NCBI GenBank assembly: GCA_017893485.1
Contig: CM030366.1
Coordinates: 77,691,227 to 77,755,226, forward strand
Length of the DNA: 64,000 nt
Direction: 5' to 3'
Origin: Hemerocallis citrina
Lineage: Eukaryota; Streptophyta; Magnoliopsida; Asparagales; Asphodelaceae
Shown here: positions 1-12,983 of the stretch, piece after piece
Numbering within the stretch: position 1 is the stretch's first letter
Layout of the letters: each line of letters begins with the position of its first letter
The notes under the pieces: generated by a model
Database searches by the model: none
What the model was told of the DNA's origin: nothing
Seen by the model: only the letters and a program-made list of their open reading frames with translations
Translations under genes and position numbers: made by a program

Positions 1-1212
1 ACAGCCAGCAGCAATTTTGGCTGCTTACTATCCGAGATTGGGTCCTATGTTTGGGCTATCAAATTACTTCCAAATATTATGAATAAATTCATGGATTCTC
101 TACAAATATAAAACAACAAATCCTCCAAATTTGAGCCCCAAATTTTGAACCATTTGGGAGAAAAAAATTCCCAAACTCACCCTCGCAAGCATGCTTCTTA
201 ACAAAAGCTTATAAAAATGAGTTGTTCTTACCATACAACTATCTTTTCTTAGCATTCCACTTATCATACATGATAATCAAAATTCTCCAAACACTATCCC
301 AAGCTAAGAATTCACATACACATTAAGAAAATAAATTTTTAGAGTTGAGAGAGATCACCCACATGTCACGTTGTAAGAGAACTTCTCCTTGTAGCTTGGC
401 TTCCTTCCTTTGCTCCTAGCTCTTGTAGAATTGGCTATCTCAAATTCCCTACTACTCTTTTCCTCTTCCACTACTCAAAGACTTCACCTTTCTTCTTCTC
501 CTTCTTTACTTTTTATTTTTGAAGCAAAAAAAAACCAAGACAAGAAGAAAAAATGGATGAGAAGATGATGGAGTGGGTATTTTATAGGAGATGGGAGCTA
601 GGGTTTCCTTGTTTGGCCGGATGGTGAGGTGGAGGGCCAAGATGGAAGGTGCTAGGGTTTGTGGAGATGTGTGGTGAGATGAGGTGCCAACACCACAAGT
701 AGAAGCTTCTTGGAAGTTTCTTGGAACTCCTTGGAAACTTCTCACCTTCATAAGTCAATCTTCACATGGTGAATTATCTCCACCCTTGGATCTTCATCAA
801 GATCCAAGCCATGATATGATGCTGGGTTCCTAACCCTAGGTTAGGTCAAGGGACCCTAGGTCACCATACCCTAACCCTAACCCTAGTGCACAATTTCAAT
901 CCCTATTCAATTCAAGCACTAGTTCAATTTAAAATAACAAATATATATAATTTAAAATCTACAAAAATATATGTTTTATAGAAATTATAATTTTCTCCCG
1001 ACAATTGTCTGGTCAAAACAATCGGGACAAATACACAGTTTAATCGAGAAGATATCCCGAGTCTGTCTTATCGGGTTCAGAACAGCTCATATGTCTGAAA
1101 TCTCTCAATTAAATTTGATAACTATTAGAAAAATTTGTAATCGTGTGCAATAATCAGACGTGCACAGATTACTATGTAAAAATAGCCATTTGCTCTTTTG
1201 CAGGGTATTACA
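1..1212 (+). mobile_element. LTR family A, 3' part (runs off the left edge)
   Basis: This stretch matches 16076-17313 almost throughout, including the opening CAGCCAGCAGC motif and the terminal GGGTATTACA, which ends here at 1212. It is therefore the right-hand end of a second copy of the long LTR that is complete at 12984-17313. The start lies outside the window, so its target duplication cannot be confirmed; the right-hand copy would be TCACC (1213-1217). No coding region is supported. The lineage of these TGTAAC...GTTACA-type LTRs is not resolved; a non-autonomous or Ty3/gypsy origin is an inference. Confidence 0.8.
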
Positions 1213-1260
1213 TCACCACTACTCCTGCCATCTGCATCCCGAGCCCCCATCGAACACCAC

Positions 1261-4200
1261 TGTAACACCCCAAAAAATTGAGTAATGACAATTTTTTTCT
1301 CGCGTGTTATGCACATATATTTTGTACTGTTACGGGTAATATTCGTAACGTATTTTTATATAAATATCATACGTATTTTATATTCCGATTATTTATATGT
1401 TATCCGTTATCTCAAAATTCATTTACCCTATTTTTAGCCAACTCGAATATTAATTTTAATCTTTGCATTTTTACGTGTATTGCACGTGTTTTCAATACAC
1501 GTGTCAATTACGTAAATTTCACCTTTACGCAAAATTTTCATAACATTATCAAAATAAATATTTTTCGTATTTTATATTCCAAGTATTTATAAATATTTCT
1601 CCGTCAATCAAATCTATTTCATATTTTGAATATTTGTTATTATGTGCATCGCACGTAAAAAAAATTATATGCATTTTTATTTCTAAATTTTTCTAAAAGT
1701 GATGTGCATTTTTATTCTCATTTTATTTGTTACAAATGGATTATTTATTTATTTTTATTAAAACCCATAGGCCAAAAGTTTATTTCATAGCCCACCAGAA
1801 AAAATTAATTAAAAGAAAAAGAGGCCCATGATTTTATTCTACATTTTAAATGTACACTTTTTAAACTTACACACTTGTCATGTAACAAACACACACAAAT
1901 GGACTAATAACAAAGAATCAGAAGTGTGTGCACATGGAGTGCACGTGCACGTATGTGCAATCCAAGAGTTGGCTGCCTATTGGATGGAGAGTAGTGGGGT
2001 AGTTGAGTTGTGAGTGGATAGTTAATTAAGCATTAGTGGGTTAATTAAGTTGACCTATATCTAATTAATTAGTTATTCTTTATAAAAACCTACCCACCCC
2101 ATATCCTAATTAGCAAAGCAAAAGCAAAATCAGAAGAAAAAAAGTGAATGTGCGCTGCCGAAATGGCTGGGTTGGAATTTTTCTTCCTTGGGCACGGTTT
2201 TCGAGGCGAACGGGGAGCTTCTCTTGGAGTTCACTTGCTATGGAGAAATTAAGATCTTCGTATGGGTGGGTGATTTCTTTTGCTTTCTAGTTATTGTAGT
2301 ATGCATGTCTAATTGTTCCATAATTGAAAATGTTGCATGTGTTCTTTAAATTTCTAATTTGATATGTTGCATGTTGTATTGATAACTAGAAGTGAGAAAC
2401 GAAAATAAATGCATACTAGTTGAAAGATTTATTATAAAATTGTCATGATTAACATATTGAAATTTTAGATTGAGTTGTTATAGTGGTATTGGGTGCATAC
2501 TAGTATATCATATTTAGATTAAATGAATTGGGTATAAATTCATACACAAAGTTGTTAATTCATGCAAAGAAAATTGTTGTTTTAAGTTTTAGTTGCACTT
2601 CAGAAAATCATATCTATTAAACTAGATAGAATCTAGAGCTAAAATTTTTATAGGAACATCTATTTAAAATTTCATAATTTTTGGATGTCGTTTACTATTT
2701 TAATAAAATCCAAACCTGGAACTGGTTGGCAGTTGACTAGTTGCTGGAAATCTGTACACATTTCGGATTTTGATCATTTCAACAACTTAAATGAAGTAAT
2801 TTGAGAAAAGTAAAAACTAATAACTTGAAGTAGGCTCGTTAAACTTTCTGTAATGTCTAAGAAATCAAATTTTCACAAAGAACTAAATTTATAATGAATT
2901 TTACAGGACTGAACAAGTGGCAGTATTTCAATGTTTCGACCCTACTGTAGATTTCGAAGAATTCAGGGTTATAGATACAATATTTTGGATAAACATATAA
3001 CTAAGAAATTTTAGTAGACTTGTATAGCTTTATTTTGATCTAAAGAACACAAATTTTCATGAAGTATATAATTTCCTATGATTTTTACAGGTAGCATGAG
3101 CTGCAGTTCTCTGATTTTGAACTTACTGTTTTGCAAATGAATTTAGACGAAGAAATTAAGGATGAATTTAGGTGATCTTAACTTCAAAGATATAGTAGAC
3201 TCTTTTATGAAACTAATAAATCTATCTTTTGAATAAAATTGAGATTTATAATTGAAATATAAATGAATATGAAAAAGTTTTATTTAATCGAAGAAACTTT
3301 GTAGTTTATTAAAGTGAATTGTTGGTTGTGTGTGTCCAACCAAGAAGTGTTACTTCATGATTGATAACTAGGAATAAATGAAGGAACTGAATGAAATATG
3401 AATACATGAAATTGAAAATATGAATAATGAGGGCATGATTGACCCCAGTTGTTAAACATGAAAGATATTAGTCTGGAGGCTAGGCGAGTCCCTTGGTAAC
3501 CGGCATTCATGAATAAAGGAAATTTGAGAAACTAACCAGTGAAGGTTAAGTATCTCTTGAGAAGTAGCCTATTTGGGCTGACTTTCTCTCATGTTGATTT
3601 AAGTCTGGTAGGGTAAGCTAGCTCTAGGTTGTGATGATTTAAAATTAAAACTTAAGGACAGGGACTAGTTGGTGACATGATGAAACAAGAGTAAACGTGA
3701 GTTATGGACTTCAGAATGATCCTTGGAGAGAGACAGTCCCCAGTATTTCGGGACGATGGACGTAAGGGCCACAGAAGATCCACAGAGCGCGAATGATCTC
3801 CAGTATTTCGGGACGAAAGCGATGCTCATGGGGCATTTGTGCAATGAGGGTTCTAAAATGAATCGCGAAGAGAAAGAAAATCCCCAGTATTCCGGGACGA
3901 TGGACGAAAGGGGCACAGAATGATCCACGGAGCAGGATTGATCTCCAGTATTTCGAAGCGAGGACCAATATTCGCAGTGTCTAAATCTTGTAGTAGTCAT
4001 AGTAGTAGGATGCATGGCGAGGGATTTAACCCTATAATGTGGAGGACGTAGGTGCTTGCCCTTGGACCTATGTAGAATGGGATGTGTAGAATCCGAACAA
4101 GTAAGCATTAGTGTCATTGTAGTATAACATCTGCACTAGGCATTAAGTCATATCATACACTGACATGTTTAGGATAGTCACTTTTCACACTTTGTTTTAC

Positions 4201-4557
4201 ATTCAAGTTTGTGTTTGCCAAAATAAGAGAATCGTTATATTACGGCATAGCGAGGATCGCCGTTTTATAGCATTGCATTGGTTGTAAGCAACTGACGTGC
4301 CCACAGACTTTTCAGTGTAGGGCTTAGATTAGCAAGGACTTAAAGACGATTTGATGCTAAAGATTATCTTTAGATTTAAGTTGTTGATGTTCAAGTTGTA
4401 TATGTATCATGTTGTTTTCTTTTTAATTTCCGCTGCACTGATGTAAAGAACTTATTGTATAATAAAAAGTTCTAATTTCCTTGTAAAATTGTATGAATAG
4501 AAGTAAAAGATCCTATTGAACTACGAATTACATGTAAATGGAATTCAGGGTGTTACA
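1261..4557. mobile_element. Solo LTR, family B (3.3 kb)
   Basis: Begins TGTAACACCCC and ends GGGTGTTACA. It is flanked by a perfect 5-bp target duplication ACCAC (1256-1260 and 4558-4562). It contains no internal coding region and no second LTR, so it is a solo LTR, presumably left by recombination between two LTRs. It is inserted in the reversed family C LTR. Apart from the short tandem repeat at 3722-3968 it is AT-rich and without genes. The lineage is not determined. Confidence 0.88.
3722..3968. repeat. Degenerate tandem repeat with CCAGTATTTCGGGACGA core
   Basis: Four copies of the core, near 3737, 3800, 3881 and 3945, are separated by 60-80 bp and accompanied by shared ACAGA-GATCCAC-GAG blocks. 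The copies have diverged. It lies inside solo LTR B. Short open frames here on both strands are by-products of the repeat. Confidence 0.7.
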
Positions 4558-6420
4558 ACCACCAGCCGAGCTCCTCTCCCTCAATCTCCTCCACAGTCCA
4601 TCCCTCATGCTTCCTCCATCTCTCCTCCCTGAGTCACCTCGCACACCATCGCACCTCCGAAACCCAAAGTTGCAACCCCGACAGCAGCCTCCTCACAGAG
4701 CGCCCCCACTGCATTCCTCCTCTCCACTGCCGACTGCTCTCATCGCCAATTCCCGACAACCGAACTACCTCCATCGCTCTCTCACGAGCGCTGCAACCCC
4801 GTCAACCTTTAACCTCCTCGCCGTCGCTGCCTGTCTTCATTTCAGTCGAGCCTCTCCGCTGCCTCCTACCGATCGTCATGCAACTCCTCGACAGCCGCCC
4901 TTGCTATGGTTGCTGCTGCTGTTGTTGTTGTTGCCATTTTCTGTTGTTGCCGCTGTCGTGTTGTCATCGTCGCCTCTTGTGTTATTACTGCCACCTTTTG
5001 CTGTTGTTATGGCTCTTGCTGTTGTTGCTGTTGTTCTTGCTGCCATTGCTTTGGTAGTTTCCGTCATGTGCACGTGTTTCGGTGCACGTTGTTTGCACAT
5101 GTTTCCGCCATGTGTCACCGTCGGGACGCTCGTCCCGTTATTCTTTCATATTTAGAATCGTCATCTAACAGGAAAGTGTCCCTTGAACTCATTTTTACTA
5201 TTCTAACTCAAGGAAACATTCATTGAGCATCGTAGCTAATTGAATTTCATTATTGATTCATTATTGATTCGTTATTTTCTTTATCCCATCATGTTTTTGA
5301 TTCATTGTATTCTGATCGTGCCATTGTTATCGATATAAAACTTGAACCGTAAATTTATTGTATTATTGAACATTCAAATGTGTTGTCCTGTTGTTTGCCC
5401 GAGTTTGTACTGAGGTTTGGACCCAGTTCCTGACATTAAAACTTAAAACCTTGTACATAGAAATTGTAGCACACTGAGTCATCTTACGGATTCTCAATCT
5501 GATTTATAGATTGGAAGTTATTGCTGTTTTAGTACTGTCATGTTGTAATTTTCAGAACTGAGACTGTGCAAGAAACCGTAAAGAGTTGACCGATCGACCT
5601 AGTTACTGTAACTATAACGTATCATGTGAATATGCATTGAAATTGGCAGAGTCTACTTTCTAGAATCTCTGACGGAATCAGATTTGCATTCCCTTAGCAG
5701 CAGGAAAGTGAATTTGAGTACCAATAGGTGATGCTATCCACAACCTATATTGTTATGTATTTTCATATAAACCTGTTATTTTCCAGATTTAATGAATTGG
5801 ACCATGTAATTTTCATGTATTGTACAACCTTGATATCTTCTAGACATTGTATCAATACTACCATTCTCATCGATTGTACCCATTGCATAATTCTTGATAC
5901 TACCGTTTTCTTTGATTGCATTGATTTCATGTCTACAATTTATCATAATAAAATAATAACAAGCCCGGGTAATAAGGGTAAGACTTAGTAGTGCACAATA
6001 TAAAAATTTGCTATAACGGGCATTTCTTCCCCATCTTTAGATGCTGAGATTACAGGTATCACGGAGGAAGCAACTGAAGGACATGGAGAACTGATCTTCT
6101 AGAGATTGGAGTGGAATTGATAGTCATAATTATTTTATTCATGTTACTTTATTTCCAGCATTGTATTACTTTCATACTTTGTATTCGTGGCTTTGTTGAC
6201 CTGAAGTTATTTGCTTTCTAGATGTTGGTTATGTATGAGACACTTCATGGATTATTCATGTTTATGTGATATTATATTGCATGTGTGGTTATTGTTATAG
6301 TTCATATTGTTGGGTTAAACTGTTATAGCTTATGAATGATAGACCCATCATCCGCTGGACCTCAGTTACGTGCCTGTGTTTCCGTATAATTGAAAGCGGA
6401 GCATGACAGTGAAAGAACAC

Positions 6421-7328
6421 TAGCAAAAGATATTCCAGAAGGTAAGAAAGAAGAAGATAAAGACATGACATCAGAAGAATCCAATCAGGAAGACCAGGGA
6501 TCAGATTCATTTTCTTTTGATTCAATGGCTATTAATAACTTAGACACGTAAAAAGCAAGGAAGTCTCCAAAAAGAATGACTCGCCATGACACATCAAAAG
6601 AAGAGCTTTATTATTGTTGAAGTCTCCAGAAAAGAATCCCAAAAGACGCACTTAGAAAAAGTATACCACAGCCAAAGGACACGTAAAAGACTAGCTTTTT
6701 TGAAAGCATGGACATAAGCACACCACGTAAAAGATAGGAGAAGACACCAGATATCTTAGACAACTATAAAAACCCTAGACGTTCATCTTTAGAAGATCAT
6801 CCATCTCAAACAATATGCACCAAGAAACCTATGTACACTTTCCCCCTTCTGTAAAAATCTTTGTATGATATTGAGCTAGGAACAAGCTCCGTCGAAGCTT
6901 GAACTCCTCTGTAAGTCTTTCTTTTATTTAAGGGTTTACCGAAACGGAAAATCCTTAGCTATGTATGTTTTATGTCCCCATCATTTTTAATAACTAATAA
7001 TAAGAACTATGTTTCTCTTATGTTTTTCTATATATGGAAGATGTTAAGAACTGGTCTAATCTTTAAGCTCTTTCATTTATGTGTATTATAATAGCATATT
7101 TAGGCCTTAAGGAGTCCCTAATAACCATAAGTGACCTTAATGGCAAAGAAGGCCGAGAGTATGAGAAAAGTCCATGAGTGTGTCAAAAGGGAAAAGTGGT
7201 TAGGTTTTGCAGAAAAATCGAACATGGTTTAGCTCACCATGATATGTCTTAAATGAGAGGTTAAAGATGATGAATAGAAAAACAAAAACAAACAAAAACA
7301 AAAACAAAAAAATAAAAATAAAAAAAAT
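6421..7328 (+). promoter_or_regulatory. Pararetroviral intergenic region, copy 1
   Basis: Holds the end of the last ORF, a TATA box at 6765-6772, and a long leader running to the first ORF. It is closely matched by 17642-18472, including the AGCTAGGAACAAGCTC-like block and the GGCCGAGAGTATGAG block in the leader. Copy 1 lacks the second GGCCGA...GTATGAG unit seen in copy 2 near 18360-18400. In caulimovirids this region drives the full-length transcript. No clear tRNA-Met primer site was found in it. Confidence 0.75.
6765..6772 (+). promoter_or_regulatory. TATA box of the pararetroviral promoter (copy 1)
   Basis: TATAAAAA in the context CAACTATAAAAACCC. The same box is present in the second copy at 17987-17994. 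The position, upstream of the leader and about 560 bp before the first ORF, fits the caulimovirid full-length RNA promoter. Confidence 0.65.
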
Positions 7329-7910
7329 GTGATAAAGGACATAAAAACATGCAAAAGCAAAGGGGAAGTACCAAGTAGGGGTTTACATATTGCATTTTTT
7401 GAAAGAGTAACTACTAATGCTGAACATAAATATAAAGTTCATATAAGAGAAGTAGAAGATTTATTAAGTAATAAAGGAATCAAAATGATTAAACCATTAG
7501 AATATGATCCATCAAGACTAGCAGGATTAGATTGGAATTTGGACAAATTTATTGAACCTACTAGAACGATAGTACCACAAAACTCTTTAATTTATACAGA
7601 TACCCAAGGAAGAACTAGTGTTAGATTTACAGACTATGTTCCTTAAGTTAATAGAAATATGAGTGACATAGAGGCAGACTTAGAATCAGATTTGGTTCAT
7701 ATAGAATATATACAGACAATAGAATTGGAAACAGATAAGATATTATATCCTAAGGAGTTAGGATTAACAGAGTTAACTACAAAGTAATTATTGGAACTAG
7801 AAGAAACTCACTATAGAGAAAAATCAATTAATGGGGAAGAATTCATGTATTATGACAAAGATAGAAATATAAGGATAGGAAAGCTACGGGACGAAATAGA
7901 ACTTGATGAA
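7329..7910 (+). pseudogene. Pararetroviral N-terminal polyprotein region (movement-protein-like)
   Basis: The first stretch is open for 105 codons from 7329 to a stop at 7644-7646, then continues in pieces with further stops before about 7914. It has the position (first coding region after the leader) and composition expected of the movement-protein end of a caulimovirid polyprotein. The assignment rests mainly on gene order, as no decisive motif was verified. The start of this region is repeated, truncated, at about 34700-34762. Confidence 0.45.
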
Positions 7911-7912
7911 AT

Positions 7913-9163
7913 ATGAATCAAGTATCGGATATATTGTATCATAAAGACTTAGTATATAGTGGAATAACTACGAAAGCATCATCTCCATTAGTGTTTAATG
8001 GAACAGTTCCATTACCAAATACAACATATAGTGCAGGTAATCCACCAAGGATTAGATATTTAGATTATAAAGAACCAGAGAGTAAACGTAGAAGTAAACG
8101 GAAAAGACAACCGTTAGAACAACCAATAAAATTTCATGCTAAAGGAGAAGCAAAAATTCTTAATTTAGCAGCACATGACCCGCAGAACTGGTCAAATATA
8201 CAAGATGTATGGAAATAAACAATAATAGGAGACTACTATAGAACAGCTCAAAACATGGAGACCGAAGAAATGTATAAGTATTTAGAAACCTACTTATGCG
8301 AAAGTGTACGAGCAATGTGGGAAGCCTATAAAGAAACCCAAGTTGCAGAATACAATACATTACTAGGATTAGGAGATAATCCATATAATTTTGTAAATAA
8401 GATTCAAAGTCTAGTGACAAGAGAAGATCCGAATTCAGGTCATCTAGGATTACAACAAGATGTTATATGAAGGGTAGAAAATTAAGTCACAATAAGTGGA
8501 AACATATAAAGAAATTCCTCAATGATTATTTTTATTATACATGTATTTCCGATAAAGCTTTTAATCAAGAACTAGGAGACATTTTTTTAGAAAATTACCA
8601 AGAGCATTAGGAACAAAAATAGCTGATAAATGGAGAAATGAGCCAGGAATTGCAGCAAATCCTTGCTACCCTTGGTTTATAGGGCAAAGAATACACCACA
8701 TAATAAAGATAATAAAAAAAATACTAAAATACAGATTCAGAAAAAATTAAAACATTCAGATTAGAGGTTTTGCGAAGAAATTTATACTCCATAGACTTGC
8801 GGAATAGGAGAGAGCAGTAATACCAGAAAAAATAAACAAAGGTATTATAACTATAAGAAAGATAAATATAAGAAAAAGAATTATTACTTAAGAAAATCTA
8901 ATAGGCGGAAACCATATTTAGATCCGCAAAAACATGTTAGAAAATTTAAGCCAAATAGACTGTATCGAAATAAATTATATTGTTTTATATGTGGAAGTCC
9001 AGGACATATGAGTAGGACTTGCCCTAAAATAATAAATAGAGACGATAAAAACAGTACATTAGTAGAATGTACATATGAAGACTTAATAAATATAGATGAA
9101 ACAGTATCTGATGCAGAATCTATTTATTCCATAATCATTATTGAAGATATAGAAGAAGAATAA
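7913..9163 (+). pseudogene. Pararetroviral coat-protein region with CCHC zinc knuckle
   Basis: Open pieces at 7913-8218 and 8255-8470 are followed by stop-ridden but recognisable coat sequence to about 8740. A Lys/Arg-rich tract (8830-8970) then leads to a CX2CX4HX4C knuckle at 8981-9022 (CFICGSPGHMSRTC), with an acidic tail ending at the TAA of 9161-9163. A coat domain followed by a basic tract and one CCHC knuckle is the standard caulimovirid arrangement for genome packaging. Several in-frame stops and frameshifts show that it is dead. Confidence 0.75.
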
Positions 9164-9296
9164 ATAAAAAATAAAAATAGTAATTTTATAGATAGTTTTG
9201 TATTACCAGAAATAGATATGCCATACATTGAAGAATTAGAAGATTTAGACTTAATGAACATAGAAACTACTAGTAAAGATTCGTGTAAACACGATT

Positions 9297-9436
9297 GTGT
9301 AATAAATACAGGAATGGAAAACATACCACGTTCAATCTGCAAATGGTATCCAAGTAGAGATCACATGTGTAATAAATACAGGAATGGAAAACATACCATG
9401 TTCATTCTGCAAATGGTATCCAAGTAGAGATCACAG
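9297..9436 (+). repeat. 70-bp tandem duplication in the Cys-rich region
   Basis: Two adjacent copies of a 70-bp unit, each starting TGTGTAATAAATACAGG. The blocks GGAATGGAAA start at 9311 and 9381. Because 70 is not a multiple of three, the duplication itself breaks the reading frame. Confidence 0.85.
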
Positions 9437-9479
9437 GACAAAATGCTTTAAATGTTACAAAGAAGGGTGTATGAAGTGT
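9399..9479 (+). other. Second cysteine-rich motif CX2CX11CX2CX4CX2C (pararetroviral)
   Basis: Six cysteines with spacing 2-11-2-4-2 are read from TGT at 9399 to TGT at 9477. This spacing is known as a second RNA-binding motif of badnavirus and tungrovirus polyproteins, downstream of the CCHC knuckle as here. It supports a relation to that part of the family, though other genera were not excluded. Confidence 0.6.
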
Positions 9480-9539
9480 GTAGATAAATATATAAACAAA
9501 CCTTTAGCCCCTTATTATCCTACACTATGATAGTTATAG

Positions 9540-11961
9540 ATGAATTACAAATATTAAGAAATAGACTAGAAAATGTTAAAGTTACACAGAAGCTAATATA
9601 TGAAAGAATAGAAGCAATAGAAAGTAAATTAGATAAAGAGAAAACATAATAGAATATCCATTAGAATTACATCCAGAAAGAAATAAATTAGTTCAAATAT
9701 GTAATAGCAAAAATCTAAAGTATTTAAAGGTTAAATGTATAGTACGAATAAAAATTATGAAATTAAATGTTTAGCCCAAATAGATACAAGATGTACTAAT
9801 TGTATTATTAATAAAGATATCAGAAATATATAGTTAAAGCCTCAAAGCCCATCGGAGCCCAACAGATAGATGGGCAAGTATATATATATATATGATAGTC
9901 TTTAAATCCCAAACAGTAAAATTAGATTTGAGACTAATTGTGATGAAAGTACAGAGTATACATTACCTAAAGAAAGTACATGGGATAGATCTTTAAATTT
10001 AAAAGAGGATTTAATTTTAGGATTAAGTTTTTTATTAAAGGATAATGGTAGTATACATATAAATAAAGATTATTTAAAGTTACAAAAACATACTTTATTT
10101 ACACAAGTATATATACATAATGAACCAACTATGCCTAGATAAATAAAGGAACCAAGAGTAGAAAAGAATGTCATTGCCCAATAGGACAATGTCAGTTATA
10201 AGAAGTGACTAATAAAGAAATTGATGAAGCATATGCAATAGAGAATCAGACAGAATTTATAAATTTAGAACAATTATATTATACCATAGTCAGTGAGCAA
10301 GAAACAGAACTGTTAATCTCAAAAATAGAAAAACGAGGAATATTAGGAGAAGATATACTACGATATTGGGGAAAAGATAAGATAGTATGCAAACTAAATA
10401 TAATTAATCCAGAGTATAAAATTAGAAATGTTAAAATAAATGCAACCAAACAAGATTTAGAAGATTTTAAAATGCTCATTGCATAACTTCTTAAATTAGG
10501 AGTCATAAGAAGGTCTGATGGTCCTCATCGATTGGCAGCTTTTATAGTTAGAAATCATAGTGAAATAATTAGATGACAGAGTAGAATGGTAACTATAAAA
10601 GACTAAATGATAATACATTAGATGATGGTTATGATCTACCAGATAAAACTAGATTTATAAATCTGATTCAAGGTTGTACATTTTTTAGCAAATTTGATTT
10701 AAAATCCAGATTTTGGCAAATTAGAATGCATCCAGAGAATGTAGAATGGACAATATTCACTTGCCCAGAAGGTCATTTTGAATGGTTTGTAATGCCATTG
10801 GCCTTAAGAACGCCTCATCTATTTTTCAAAGAAAAATGGAGGAGATCTAAAAAGTTTGCATTAGCTAATATATAGCCGATATTTTAGTGTTTAGTAAAAC
10901 TCGACAAGAGCATAGAGGACATTTACAGATCATTATTTTAGAATTCATTAATCATGGAATATTTGTTAGCAAGAAGAAAATGCAAATATTTAAGCCCCAA
11001 ATAGGATTTTTAGGAGTAATAACCGGACAAGACAAGATAAAATTACCACCACATATAGCCCAAAAAGCCCTAAACTTCCCAGACAAATTAGAAGATCTAA
11101 AACAAATTCAATAGTTTTAGGTCTTGTAAATTATGCTAGACCATTTATCAAAGACTTAGGCAAAATTGTGAGTCCTTTACATGCAAAAATATCACAAAAG
11201 GGCCGAAGACATTTTAATCAAGAACATATTAGATTAGTTCAACAAATAAAATAGCTAATTAAAGATCTTCCTGAACTAAACTTGTCATTAGATACATACT
11301 ATCTAATACAGATGGTTGCAATACAGGATGGGGAGCCACCCTTAATGTCAAACCAAATAAGTATTCAGATCGGGATAGAGAAAGAATATGTAGATACGCT
11401 ATCAGAAAATATAAAGAAAAATGTAATATTAGTAGTATCGATGCAGAACTTCTAGCAATCTCCTATGCACTAGATAGCTTTGAGTTATATATAATCTCTA
11501 AAAAAGAAATTACTCTTAGAAAAAATTATGAAGCAATAGTGTCCTTTCAAAATAAGATGAATTTAGATAGTAAACGAAGCTCACACAGAAGATTGTTCTA
11601 TTTTATTCACCGTTGCTCTGCCCTAGGTACTCGTATTAATTTTGTACACATTAAAGGTACAACTAACACTATTCTGGACACCCTTAGCAGACTCTTACAC
11701 CAGAGTGCGCTAGAAAGCGTGGTGGACCTTATCTACCTTGATGGTCCTGATTTGGTTTTCTTCTCTGAACACTGTTCTATTGAGACATTTGTAACTATTA
11801 TACACCAGATTGATGATACAACTACTCTTTATGAATTATTAGAACATTTTTGGGTTGATGAAAATCACAATAAAGATATTATAATAAGTCATAGGATACG
11901 AGAAATTTATTATAAATCTATGTTGTACAACCAAGACTACAGGAGAACATACAAGATTTAG
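9540..11961 (+). pseudogene. Pararetroviral protease, reverse transcriptase and RNase H region
   Basis: The aspartic protease site is recognisable at 9783-9791 but reads Asp-Thr-Arg where the family has Asp-Thr-Gly. Reverse transcriptase motifs run from about 10620 (FDLKSRFWQI at 10693-10722) to the catalytic box at 10869-10880, which reads YIAD instead of YIDD. RNase H spans about 11290-11700 and ends with a long open piece (11539-11961) holding the HIKGTTNTILDTLSRL tail. There are many stops and frameshifts. The protein could not be active. Confidence 0.8.
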
Positions 11962-12252
11962 ATCTAGTTCATCCGGAATTTGCCAATTTTCCTAATCCTT
12001 TCCTTGACTACACAGATCAAGATTATACTTTATTCCAATTCCTTTAAATTTGCTTTATAGAAGCATTCAGTGAAAGTATTGATTGTATATATGATAAGCA
12101 CTTTTATTTCAATTATCAGAATAATTTGATGCCTATGAAAAAAGCTACGAAGGACTAGTTAGACAACAACTACTCAACTCTAGAATGATCATCTTCTAAA
12201 ATTATCTGCACTTCATTTTCATACTGGTCTAACAAACATTTTTCATAAAGAT

Positions 12253-12978
12253 GTGCAGATGGAGAGACCTCCGCCTAGGCCAGGTTTACCATCAAGTAAT
12301 AGTTTTGCATCTAACCAGACTATGGTAACAAGACCAAAACAAGAATGTCTGAGATTTGGTAACCAAGAACTAACTGTTTATCCAAATAGCAATATATCAT
12401 TTAGGATGTTTTCTCATATTTCGGTTAACAAGGAAAAGAAGTCTATTTTAGACAACCTTTGGATTGCCTATAATTGTAAAGACCAGAATTTTTTTCTTGT
12501 GGCAATGAATGCCCTATCAGAACTCTTTAATCAGACTCAAAGAAATTTTAAATTCTACATAGCTTTAAAGGAAATTTACCAGGAGTATTTCATACTTGGA
12601 TAAAGGTCATAGATAGCATCAAAATATTTTAGGGATCCATTATTTAAAGGGTTTAATAATTTATAAGCACTAGATATAGCAAAAAAGCACTTGGGACTAA
12701 ATTATTTTGTTTCTCCTTCTTTAAGAACCGTTTATAAAGCACCTTTAGACTAATTAAAGATGAACGGGAAAAGAAAAAAAATTTGTGATCATTGTGAGGC
12801 GATGAAAAGAACTATTAGAAAATTAAATGAGAATATAAATAGTTTAATCCAAGAAAAGCAAATGTTATACCAAAGAATAGCAGATCTAAAGGAAGATTTG
12901 TTCCAAACCAAATTCCCACCAAAGACTGTACCCTCAGTCTTAAATCAAAAGGTGAGATTGGTGAGCATTCCCAACTAA
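12253..12978 (+). pseudogene. Pararetroviral 3' ORFs (unknown function)
   Basis: Two open pieces follow the polyprotein. The first is 12253-12603 (116 codons, Pro-rich N terminus). The second is 12760-12978 (72 codons), with Lys-rich N terminus, a CDHC pair and a heptad-like coiled-coil stretch. Caulimovirids of several genera carry an extra ORF here, but family membership could not be decided from the sequence. The second piece is disrupted just after its stop by solo LTR A. Related open sequence resumes at 17319-17432. Confidence 0.5.
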
Positions 12979-12983
12979 ATGGT

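Larger units (their letters stand above)
1213..6408 (-). mobile_element. LTR family C, reverse copy (C4), interrupted by LTR B
   Basis: Pieces 1213-1260 and 4563-6408 are the reverse complement of the family C LTRs at 45159, 51146 and 58248. Shared landmarks include the AAGCCCGGG-type block near 5963 followed by a GTGCACAATATA stretch, the TTCATATTGTTG block near 6303, and the terminal GCATGACA at 6408. The left end was displaced by LTR A and lies outside the window. A GC-rich, Pro/Ser-rich open stretch at 4560-5155 lies on the same LTR strand as similar open stretches in copies C2 and C3. It is not conserved enough to call a gene. Strand is relative: copies C1-C3 are set as plus. Confidence 0.75.

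Noticed and set aside
865..890. Telomere-like CCCTAACCCTAACCCTA
   Set aside because: Only three short units; the homologous position in the other LTR A copy is not telomere-like, so it is a local variation.
3665..4117. 150-codon minus-strand frame in LTR B
   Set aside because: Produced by the CCAGTATTTCGGGACGA tandem repeat; no protein features.
6900..7330. Search for a tRNA-Met primer site in the pararetroviral leader
   Set aside because: No convincing TGGTATCAGAGC-like match in either copy, so it is not reported.
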